A DNA stretch of 45,462 nucleotides from an uncultured Acidimicrobiales bacterium (GTDB taxonomy: Bacteria; Actinomycetota; Acidimicrobiia; Acidimicrobiales; SZUA-35), in contig CALKTH010000079.1 in NCBI GenBank assembly GCA_937997485.1, forward strand, positions 1 to 45,462, given 5' to 3'. The notes beneath the pieces were generated by a model, which saw only the letters and a program-made list of their open reading frames with translations, ran no database searches and had not been told where the DNA came from. The translations under genes and the position numbers were made by a program. Below, one piece after another: positions 1 to 6,973 of the stretch; position 1 is the stretch's first letter; every line of letters starts with the position of its first letter.

Positions 1-389
1 AGCAGTTCGTAGACATCCATGAAGGCCGCCATCGACGTGCCGCCGGCGGCTGAGTTCGTCGTCGCCCCTGCCGGGTAGTACTTGATGGCCTTGATCACGC
101 CTCGCTCGAGGCCCTGCCGGAGATCAGCAAGGTCGAGCTTCGGTGAGCAGTAGAGGGTGAGGAGCGGTCGAAAGTCGGGCGCATCGTCGGGCGCGGCGGC
201 CATGATCCGACCCAGGTACTCCTCGGCGCTCGCCACTGAAACCAGTGGGCTGGCGAGGTTGGGCATCACCATCGAGTAGCGGAAGCGGCGAGCGGTGTAG
301 CCGACGACAGCCTCGAGCATCTCGTCGTCACGCAAGTGCACATGCCAATCGTCGGGGAGCGGAATCTCGATCTCGGTCGTCGCAGTCAT
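1..389 (-). CDS. pyrC: Dihydroorotase, class II (5' part; continues off the left edge)
   Basis: Reverse-strand reading from ATG at 389 stays open to the window edge, giving about 129 residues. Dihydroorotase cyclises N-carbamoyl-aspartate to dihydroorotate in de novo pyrimidine synthesis, in the cytoplasm. The reading begins MTATTEIEIPLPDDWHVHLR; the HVH pair is the metal-binding HxH of the amidohydrolase fold. It is followed by a VMPNL segment and by AIKYYPAGATTNS, in which the Lys corresponds to the carboxylated bridging lysine of E. coli-type PyrC. The near-collinear match to class II PyrC over the whole visible part makes the call firm. The gene is divergent from tsaB with about 130 bases between starts. 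The C-terminal two thirds, including the remaining metal ligands, lie outside the window. Confidence 0.93.
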   Translation of the reverse strand, partial: MTATTEIEIPLPDDWHVHLRDDEMLEAVVGYTARRFRYSMVMPNLASPLVSVASAEEYLGRIMAAAPDDAPDFRPLLTLYCSPKLDLADLRQGLERGVIKAIKYYPAGATTNSAAGGTSMAAFMDVYEL

Positions 390-446
390 CGGCGTCGAGG
401 CTACGTGGTCCCCGAACCGAGGGCAGCCCGCCGCAGCGATTCCGTT

Positions 447-489
447 CTGTGCGCGTGTTTGGGGCGCCGGGCGCGTTTTTCGCGCACAG
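447..489. other. Inverted repeat between pyrC and tsaB
   Basis: CTGTGCGCG at 447-455 and its exact complement CGCGCACAG at 481-489 flank a GC-rich spacer that contains a short GGCGCC palindrome and a T5 run. It lies in the 133-base divergent gap between pyrC and tsaB, about 35 bases upstream of the tsaB start. It could be an operator or a leader hairpin for tsaB. Only the symmetry is seen; function is not known. Confidence 0.4.
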
Positions 490-522
490 TTCGGTCCCGG
501 TCGGGCCGGTAGCCTTCGAGCG

Positions 523-1185
523 GTGACCGTTCTTGCCATCACGTCATCGACTGCCGCGGTCGGCGTGGCCATTGCCGCGGCGACAGCGGAGGGTCCTGAG
601 GTGCTGGCGAGTCGACAGATCTCTACCGATCGGCGTCATGCCGAGGAGCTGACGCCGATGGTGGCCGAGGTCCTCAACGAAGCCGGACTCAGCGTTCACG
701 AGCTTGGTGGGTTCGCCGTCGACATCGGTCCGGGTCGCTTCACCGGTTTGCGCGTGGGCCTCGCCACGGTCCGCACGCTGGCGTTCGCGGCCGACAAGCT
801 CATCGTGCCGATGACCAGCCTCGAGATCCTCGCCGCCGAGCACGAGACTCACGACGGTCCAATGTGTGCTGTCGTCGACGCTCGCCGCAATGAGGTGTTC
901 CAGCAGCGTTTCCATCATGGTGCCGCCCTCGACGAGCCGGCGGTCGGACTCGCCGCTGACCTCGCGGCGCTGGCGCAGCCCGGGGACCTCATCGTGGGCG
1001 ACGGCGCTGATCGGTATGCGGAGTTCTACGGCGCAGGCACGATGCTCGAGGGCCAGGAACCGCAGGCCACCACCCTGGCGCTGCGAGCGCTCGACCGCCA
1101 GGGCCAACCTGGCCCGCAGGTGGAGCCGCTGTATCTGCGCGACGCCGACGTGCAGATCAACATCAAGACCCGCCACAACACCTGA
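523..1185 (+). CDS. tsaB: tRNA threonylcarbamoyladenosine biosynthesis protein TsaB
   Basis: 220 residues, GTG start. TsaB is the non-catalytic partner of TsaD in the complex that transfers the threonylcarbamoyl group to A37 of ANN-decoding tRNAs (t6A). The ASKHA-type N-terminus (MTVLAITSSTAAVGVAIAA) and the family hallmark GPGRFTGLRVGLATVRTLAF (about residues 69-88) are plain. Length is normal for TsaB. Its stop overlaps the rimI start (TGATG), so the two are translationally coupled. The usual partners tsaE and tsaD are not adjacent here but about 9 kb downstream, beyond a lipoxygenase/hydrolase block. The first residues allow no earlier plausible start, because GTG 523 directly precedes the first beta strand. 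Confidence 0.92.
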   Translation: MTVLAITSSTAAVGVAIAAATAEGPEVLASRQISTDRRHAEELTPMVAEVLNEAGLSVHELGGFAVDIGPGRFTGLRVGLATVRTLAFAADKLIVPMTSLEILAAEHETHDGPMCAVVDARRNEVFQQRFHHGAALDEPAVGLAADLAALAQPGDLIVGDGADRYAEFYGAGTMLEGQEPQATTLALRALDRQGQPGPQVEPLYLRDADVQINIKTRHNT

Positions 1186-1742
1186 TGCCCGGCGATCTGC
1201 GGTTCGAGGTGCCGAGCAGCATCTCGCTTCGGCCGTTCATGCCTGCCGACGTTCCCGCGGTGGCGGCGATCGAGGCACTCGTGAGCCCCGAGCCTTGGAG
1301 CGAGCGACTCTTCGCTGATGAGTTCACTGTTGCTTCGGCTCGGCGCCATTGGCTCGTTGCCGAGGAGACCAGCCCCGATGTCGAGCAGGGACTGATGATT
1401 GTCGGCTTCGGCGGAATGATGTTCGTCGCCGACGAGGGCCACCTCATGAACGTGGCCACGCATCCGGACCATCGACGGCGGGGGATTGCTGCCGCCCTGT
1501 GTGCCGCTCTGTTCGCTGATGCCGCCGAGCGGGGCATGGCCAGCCTCACGCTCGAAGTCCGAATCTCGAACGTGGGAGCCCGGGAGCTCTACCGCCGCTT
1601 TGGCTTCGTGCCCGTCAGCTCGAGGCGCGACTACTACCGCAATGCGGATGGCACTCGGGAAGACGCCCTGATCCTGTGGTTGCATGACCTGGGCTCCGCA
1701 CTCGCTCCAGCGACGAGTCCCAACACATCGCCCGGTTCCTGA
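1185..1742 (+). CDS. rimI: GNAT N-acetyltransferase, RimI type
   Basis: 185 residues with one GNAT domain. RimI acetylates the N-terminal alanine of ribosomal protein S18 in E. coli, and homologues can act on other N-termini. Visible are the N-terminal IRPF-like strand (SLRPFMPADVPAVAAIE), the acetyl-CoA loop VATHPDHRRRGIAAAL (about residues 89-104) and the closing ARELYRRFGF motif typical of RimI (about residues 129-138). It overlaps the tsaB stop by one base, and the tsaB-rimI pair is conserved across bacteria, which supports the RimI assignment over a generic GNAT. The C-terminal about 25 residues (rich in Ser, Thr, Pro) extend beyond the usual RimI end and are probably disordered. Confidence 0.85.
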   Translation: MPGDLRFEVPSSISLRPFMPADVPAVAAIEALVSPEPWSERLFADEFTVASARRHWLVAEETSPDVEQGLMIVGFGGMMFVADEGHLMNVATHPDHRRRGIAAALCAALFADAAERGMASLTLEVRISNVGARELYRRFGFVPVSSRRDYYRNADGTREDALILWLHDLGSALAPATSPNTSPGS

Positions 1743-1780
1743 ATCCTCGCGGCGCGGAGAACTCTGCGACAATCAGCGAC

Positions 1781-3373
1781 ATGGTTCTTCAGCAAGAGCG
1801 CTCGTCCGGCGCTTCGGAACGTCGGAAGGCCCAGGCGATCGTGCGCATGCGCGAGGGGCACAAGAAGACGCTCGAAAGGTCGAGTGAGAAGACGTTCCGC
1901 AAGCGAAAGGTCGCTACGGCGCCTGCGCCCCGATTGGTCTCAGCCGCCCGCAAATACAAGGGCATGGGCTGGCTTCCGGCCGCGCTCATGGCGCCAGAGG
2001 TCGTACCGAGGGAAGCCCAGCTGCCCATTCGCTATGTGCTGCCGTACTACGCCGTCGGCAAGGCGGGTTGGTGGCTCTACGGCAGGAATCCAATCGATCC
2101 CCACCTCCGGTGGGATCCTCAGTCGGACTGGAACGATCTGTTCCCCAAGTCCTCGCCGGATTGGGGTGCTCCCACCGCCGACCGCACCTTCACTCAGCTT
2201 CGCCTTCAGGGCCCGAACCCATTCATGCTCAGGAAAGCGAGTCCGGATCAAGAGCAAGGGGACAGCGCCGACGGCACGTTCTTCGATCTCGACTTCTCCC
2301 GACTCTTCGAGGGCGTCTTTGCCCCAACGATCGCCCGTTTCGAGACCGATCAGTCCGACCTCGGCATGCACCCGGTCTGGATCTCGATCGCCAGCCGAGT
2401 GCACCGGCCGGGCGAAGACGGCTGGGACGACGCGAAGAGAGTTGTGAACGCACTCGACGTCCGCACCTCAGCGTTCCTCCGCCACCTTCTCAACACTCAC
2501 CTGATGGTTGGCCAGGCCTACGCCATCGCTGCGTTCAGCCTGCCGGTCTGGCATCCGTTGCGCCCGTTCATGGATTTCTTCACCTACGGCACGATGCACG
2601 TGAACGACATGGCCTTCACCGCGCTGCTCACGCCTGACAGTTACTTCATCCGGTCCAACCTGGTCTCCGCCGCCGATGCTCGCCTGATCATCCAGAACGC
2701 TATGGACGACTTCGACTTCACCGATTGGATCGTCCCCAAGGATCTCGCCCGGCGGGGAATCGCCGAGATCCCTGGTCACCCGTATGTGGCCGATGCGCTG
2801 CTGGTCTGGCCGGCAATCGAACGGGTGGTCGAGCGGCACCTCAACGATCTGGACATTGACGATCACACCGTGGCCAATGATCCCGATCTGCGTCGTTGGC
2901 ACGACGCGGTGCGAGCCGTTCTTCCCGATACCGAGACCGTTCCGTCACTCAACAATCGCCAGGATCTCGAAGAGCTGCTCACGGCACTCATCTACAACAA
3001 CGTCATCCACGAGGTGTGCGGCAATCTCGCCCCGCTCTTGGACTCGGCGGATCCTGCGGACAAGGTCGGCATCAACTTCGACCACCTCCGATCGCTGGTC
3101 GATCCCGACCGCGTGACCGAGCAGCCGTTGGCCGCGGATGTCTTCTTGATGGACCAGACGTCCTTCGTGAGCCGGTTCAACGTTGCTGGCAACAACCTCA
3201 TCAAGGTGAAGGCCGCCCGTTACATCGATGATCCCCGGCTCCGCCAGGCGGTCGAAGAGCTGCAGGACGAGCTCCTGACACTCGATGCGGAGATCACGCG
3301 TCGAAACGGGGAGCGCGACATTCCGTTCGAGACGATGCAACCCTCGGCGTGGGAAGCATCCATCAGCTTCTGA
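1781..3373 (+). CDS. Lipoxygenase-like protein with altered metal ligands
   Basis: 530 residues, no signal peptide and no PLAT domain. Lipoxygenases insert O2 into polyunsaturated fatty acids using a non-heme iron. The catalytic-domain signature is visible: HLLNTH at 235-240 matches the first two iron histidines (HWLNTH in plant enzymes), followed by WHPLRPFMDFFTYGTMHVND, which parallels the family's LHPI...LHIN helix (His273, Asn275). A third candidate His is 410 in VIHEVCGN, but the +4 residue, Asn or His in known enzymes, is Gly414, with Asn415 one place later. The C-terminus ends SISF where known enzymes end in Ile whose carboxylate binds iron. Residues 1-45 are very basic. It starts 38 bases after rimI and converges on the catalase-like gene with 4 bases between stops. 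Fold assignment is good; activity and metal are uncertain. Confidence 0.72.
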   Translation: MVLQQERSSGASERRKAQAIVRMREGHKKTLERSSEKTFRKRKVATAPAPRLVSAARKYKGMGWLPAALMAPEVVPREAQLPIRYVLPYYAVGKAGWWLYGRNPIDPHLRWDPQSDWNDLFPKSSPDWGAPTADRTFTQLRLQGPNPFMLRKASPDQEQGDSADGTFFDLDFSRLFEGVFAPTIARFETDQSDLGMHPVWISIASRVHRPGEDGWDDAKRVVNALDVRTSAFLRHLLNTHLMVGQAYAIAAFSLPVWHPLRPFMDFFTYGTMHVNDMAFTALLTPDSYFIRSNLVSAADARLIIQNAMDDFDFTDWIVPKDLARRGIAEIPGHPYVADALLVWPAIERVVERHLNDLDIDDHTVANDPDLRRWHDAVRAVLPDTETVPSLNNRQDLEELLTALIYNNVIHEVCGNLAPLLDSADPADKVGINFDHLRSLVDPDRVTEQPLAADVFLMDQTSFVSRFNVAGNNLIKVKAARYIDDPRLRQAVEELQDELLTLDAEITRRNGERDIPFETMQPSAWEASISF

Positions 3374-3377
3374 TTTG

Positions 3378-4313
3378 TCAGCCTTTCGCGTCGAGAAGAC
3401 GCCCGATCGGGCCGGCCGGAATCTGGTTGGACTCGGCCATGTGATGACGGAAGAACAGCCGGTCCCCGCCTGCTGATGAAGAGAACGTGGTCGTTGTTCG
3501 CAGCTGCCCGATGGGCACATCGTTGCCATCGGCTCCCGCGCCCACTGCCTCCACGGTGTAGAGCACGGACGCCGGCTCGATGCGTTCCAGCGTCTCTCGG
3601 TAGTCCTCACCCTGGCGGCCACGAAAGACGTGTCTCACGTCCGGATGCGGACGGAACACGAGTCGATTCGGCACTCGCCGATCCTCGACCGGTATGGCGC
3701 GTCCCTGTCGGTCGACCTCGGCAAAGTGGTCGATACTCAACCACCGCGGCTCCACAGCGACCTTCCGAAAGAACACTTGAAGCAGTCGTTGAGGCGGCCG
3801 AAGCTCGGAATGCTCCTCCTGCAAGTCATGCGTGAACGTGTTCGAGAACAGGTTGAAGTCGCGCCCCTGACCGACGGTGTGGTTCATGGCGAGGAGGTCG
3901 AGCGAGGGGGCGCCGTCGACGAAGAGCTTGAGCCCCAGGCCAGGCGTCACGGCGGCCTTTCCCTTCGGCGGGACGGCGAGCGAGATCCGCACCAGGCCGC
4001 AAGCCCCTCCGTTGGGAGGCGGAGCCAGCACACCAGAGAACGTGCTCTCCGCGAAGGTCTCGAACTCGACGAAGGACACCGCGCCTTCGGTGTGGATGAT
4101 CTTCGGCCGTTTGGCGTCCATCATGTCCGCCTCGCGATTGAGCGTGCGGGCCAGGATGTGCGGAAGACCCGCGACGGAGAGCATCGACCAGGGCTTCGCC
4201 ATCGAGAGCTCCGGCCGGGCCACGGGCTCGTACGCAGTGGTCGTCACGAGATGCTGAATCCAGGCTTCCTTGTCGGCCGCCGACCAGCTCGGGAATCCAT
4301 CGGGCTCGTTCAC
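3378..4313 (-). CDS. Catalase-like protein lacking the usual proximal tyrosine
   Basis: 311 residues, GTG start at 4313, overlapping the upstream cyclase gene's stop by 4 bases (GTGA). Its core resembles short catalase-related hemoproteins: KIIHTEGAVSFVEFE around His74 fits the distal heme histidine strand, and PGLGLKLFVDGAPSLDLLAM followed by Asn144 fits the catalase RGFalKFY...DLVGNN region with the distal Asn. The C-terminal helix reads DRLFFRHH (284-291). In catalases this region is RLFxY with Tyr as the proximal heme ligand; here the position is Arg289, followed by His290-His291. Catalase-related proteins act as catalases, peroxidases or allene oxide synthases on fatty-acid hydroperoxides, and the last are sometimes fused to lipoxygenases. 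A lipoxygenase-like gene converging on this one is suggestive. It could also be a y4iL-like catalase-fold protein of unknown activity. Confidence 0.7.
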   Translation of the reverse strand: MNEPDGFPSWSAADKEAWIQHLVTTTAYEPVARPELSMAKPWSMLSVAGLPHILARTLNREADMMDAKRPKIIHTEGAVSFVEFETFAESTFSGVLAPPPNGGACGLVRISLAVPPKGKAAVTPGLGLKLFVDGAPSLDLLAMNHTVGQGRDFNLFSNTFTHDLQEEHSELRPPQRLLQVFFRKVAVEPRWLSIDHFAEVDRQGRAIPVEDRRVPNRLVFRPHPDVRHVFRGRQGEDYRETLERIEPASVLYTVEAVGAGADGNDVPIGQLRTTTTFSSSAGGDRLFFRHHMAESNQIPAGPIGRLLDAKG

Positions 4314-6973
4314 GCGACATCCTCCGCCGCTGCTCTGAGCTCGTTCATCGCCATCTGGGCCGCTTCGTTGATCGAGAGCTCTCGCCCCGGCCGCTTTGCG
4401 GCGACGGCGGCTTCGCCCAACGCCCGGTCGACGGCCCGAATCGCGTTGGGTCGAGGGAAGTGTCCGTTCGCTTCCATCGCCCCGAGGAGCTGAGCGCCGG
4501 CGCCTTCACGTCCGGTTCGGCACAGCGCAATCGCCGTAACGCCAAAGAGATGACTTGTTCCTGCCAGGTAGTGCTGATCGTTGGCCTGTTCGAGTGCGTC
4601 GAGGCAGCCGGCGACCACCTCTTTCACCTCGCCGCGCCCAGCGGAGAAGTGGAGGATCAGCCCGACGATGAGGTGGTAAACGAGGTGGACGGCGTGGAGC
4701 GATCGCGCGCTGTCGATGCCCTTCTTCCACTGCTGCGAGCTCGCTCCGATGTCGTCGGCGGCGGACACCAGTCCGCCAGCCCAATGAGCGACGCCGTGTG
4801 CAGTGGCCGAGTCCGTCCGTGCCGCCAACGCGGCGAGGCGCTGAGCGGGTAGTGCAGCGTCGGCCATCTGTCCGAAACTGCAGAGATGGAACGCCCGCAT
4901 GCCTTCGGCCCACATGCGGCTGGCCAGCGGCGAGTCGTCGGTGAGGTGCTCGAGCCATGCTGAGGTGAGAGCGTCGCTGACCTCTGCCGAGTGCAGGTTG
5001 TTCAGCGAGATCGCAGAGATTGCCAACCGGCAGTAGCCGAAGCGATCTGAGGCATCGACGGCCAAGCCCTGCTCCGCCAGCGTGAGAGCCTCCGGATGCA
5101 CAGTGAAGTAGGCGCCGAGGGCTCGCATGCCCCACAGAGACCCGGCGTCCGGGAGCGCCATGATGTCGGTTGCCGTGGCCAGGTCATCGACCCAGACGAA
5201 CGCTTCGAAGCGCATCGACATCGAGGCAAACCAGCCGAGCGGGAGCAGCATTTCGGCCGCGGCTTCGAACTCACCCACGACGAGCATGGAGTCGAACGCC
5301 GCTCGAAGATTGGCCCACTCTCGATCCAACAGCTCCCAGACCTCGGCCTCCTTGTCGGAGATGAGGAGGGCGGACTGCACGATGGCGAACTCGCGGAAGT
5401 AGTGACCGTGCCGCTTTCGGAACAGCGCGCTCTCGGAACCAGCGTCCAGCTGTTCCTGACCGAACTGGCGAAGGGTGCCGAGCATGCCGAAGCGGATGTG
5501 ACCAACACCGCGCTGGCTGACCACCATCGACTTGTCGACAAGCGCCATCAAGACATCGAGGACGTCAGATGGATGCACGAGGTCGTCGTCGGCGCACACC
5601 GCTTCCACAGCGTCGAGCGAGAAGCCCCCGGCAAAAACCGAGAGCCGGTCGAAGAGGCGAGCTTGCACCTCGTCCAGTTGCTCGTATGACCAAAGGACGG
5701 TGTCTCGCAAGGTCTGATGGCGGCCTCCCGAGCGACCGCCCCGTAGGACTTGGAAGCGATCGTCGAGTCGTTCGAGCAGCTCTGCAGGCGACAGCATCCG
5801 GACCCATGCGGCAGCAAGTTCAATGCCCAGGGGCACGCCGTCCAGTCGCTGGCAGATTTCGGCGATGACGGTGAGGTCGGCCGCCGACGGAGAGAAAGCG
5901 TGGTCGCGCTCTGCCGCCCGTTCCACGAACAAGTCGACGGCCGCCCCCGCGGTGTCGAGTGGTGAGACCCCGTAGAGCTGTTCCGCAGGCAACCCAATCG
6001 GCTCTCGGGACGTGGCCAGAATCCGGCATCCGTCCGTCTGCAGAATGTGATGGCCGAGCGCTTGCACGTCTGACGCCACGTGCTCGCAGTTGTCGAAGAT
6101 CAGGAGCATCTTTCGATCCTCGAGAAAGTTCACGATGCTCTCGGCGAGCGTCATGCCCGGCTGGCTCCGGGCTCCGACGGCCTCGGCCACGGCGTCGACG
6201 ACGGCCGCACCATCGGCGATGGGCACGAGGTCACAGAACGCGACACCATCGGGGAATTGGTCCGAGACCCGCGTGCCGACGTCGATTGACAGTCGTGTCT
6301 TCCCCACCCCGCCGGGACCGACCATCGTGACCGAGCGGTGCGCTTCGAGCAGCGCCGCAATCTCTTCCAACTCACGGTCTCGGCCGATCAGTCGGTGAGG
6401 CTGATGAGGCAGGGGCTTGGATGTGGAGCGAACCCGGCTGCGAAGCGGCCGATCGTCGGCGAGTAACCCGTCACCCTGCAAGAGCGAGATGTGCTCGGTG
6501 CCGATCCCCTTGAGCTGATGCTCCCCCATGTCGTGCACGTCGAAGTTTCGAAGGAAGCCGGCGACGATTCCTGAGATAGCGATCTGGTCGCCGTTGGCGA
6601 TGTCCATGACGCGAGCTGCTCGATTCACCGGAGGGCCGAAGTAGTCGTTGCGTACCGGTTCACAGTCGCCCATGTGCAGGCCGATCCGAATCTTCAGTCG
6701 TTCGACGCCATCCCAACCGTCGGACTGCATCTGGCGCTGGCACTCCAAGGCGGCCTCCGCCGCCCGCTCCGGCGAGGTGAAAACCGCGCCCACCCCGTCG
6801 CCCGTGTGTTTGAAGATGACCCCGCCCCGGGCGCAAATGACCTCGTCGAGTACGGCGTCGTGGTGCGCCATCGCTCGTCTCATCTCCGACGGAGCGTTTT
6901 CCCATCGAGGTGTGCTTCCCTCGATGTCGCTGAAGAAGATGGTGAGCATCCCGGATGGCAGCGTGATGCTCAT
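4310..6973 (-). CDS. Class III nucleotide cyclase fused to a STAND-type ATPase
   Basis: 887 residues. Residues about 8-165 form a class III adenylate/guanylate cyclase domain: metal aspartates Asp16 (FFSDIEGST) and Asp59 (KHTGDG), Lys55, and the catalytic Asn117/Arg121 in NRAAR are all present, so it looks active. Residues about 195-480 form a STAND/NB-ARC-like ATPase with Walker A GPGGVGKTR (about 218-226) and Walker B KMLLIFDN (288-294), followed by a GVPLGIELAA stretch typical of these ATPases. The rest is helical, TPR-like. Mycobacterial relatives often end in a LuxR-type HTH; none is visible here, so output is probably cNMP rather than DNA binding. Its ATG overlaps the hydrolase stop and its stop overlaps the catalase-like start, so it is the middle gene of a coupled trio. 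The ligand sensed is unknown. Confidence 0.88.
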   Translation of the reverse strand: MSITLPSGMLTIFFSDIEGSTPRWENAPSEMRRAMAHHDAVLDEVICARGGVIFKHTGDGVGAVFTSPERAAEAALECQRQMQSDGWDGVERLKIRIGLHMGDCEPVRNDYFGPPVNRAARVMDIANGDQIAISGIVAGFLRNFDVHDMGEHQLKGIGTEHISLLQGDGLLADDRPLRSRVRSTSKPLPHQPHRLIGRDRELEEIAALLEAHRSVTMVGPGGVGKTRLSIDVGTRVSDQFPDGVAFCDLVPIADGAAVVDAVAEAVGARSQPGMTLAESIVNFLEDRKMLLIFDNCEHVASDVQALGHHILQTDGCRILATSREPIGLPAEQLYGVSPLDTAGAAVDLFVERAAERDHAFSPSAADLTVIAEICQRLDGVPLGIELAAAWVRMLSPAELLERLDDRFQVLRGGRSGGRHQTLRDTVLWSYEQLDEVQARLFDRLSVFAGGFSLDAVEAVCADDDLVHPSDVLDVLMALVDKSMVVSQRGVGHIRFGMLGTLRQFGQEQLDAGSESALFRKRHGHYFREFAIVQSALLISDKEAEVWELLDREWANLRAAFDSMLVVGEFEAAAEMLLPLGWFASMSMRFEAFVWVDDLATATDIMALPDAGSLWGMRALGAYFTVHPEALTLAEQGLAVDASDRFGYCRLAISAISLNNLHSAEVSDALTSAWLEHLTDDSPLASRMWAEGMRAFHLCSFGQMADAALPAQRLAALAARTDSATAHGVAHWAGGLVSAADDIGASSQQWKKGIDSARSLHAVHLVYHLIVGLILHFSAGRGEVKEVVAGCLDALEQANDQHYLAGTSHLFGVTAIALCRTGREGAGAQLLGAMEANGHFPRPNAIRAVDRALGEAAVAAKRPGRELSINEAAQMAMNELRAAAEDVA

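Noticed and set aside
245..526. 93-codon plus-strand reading before tsaB
   Set aside because: Antisense to the pyrC start region and Ser/Arg-rich, with no domain.
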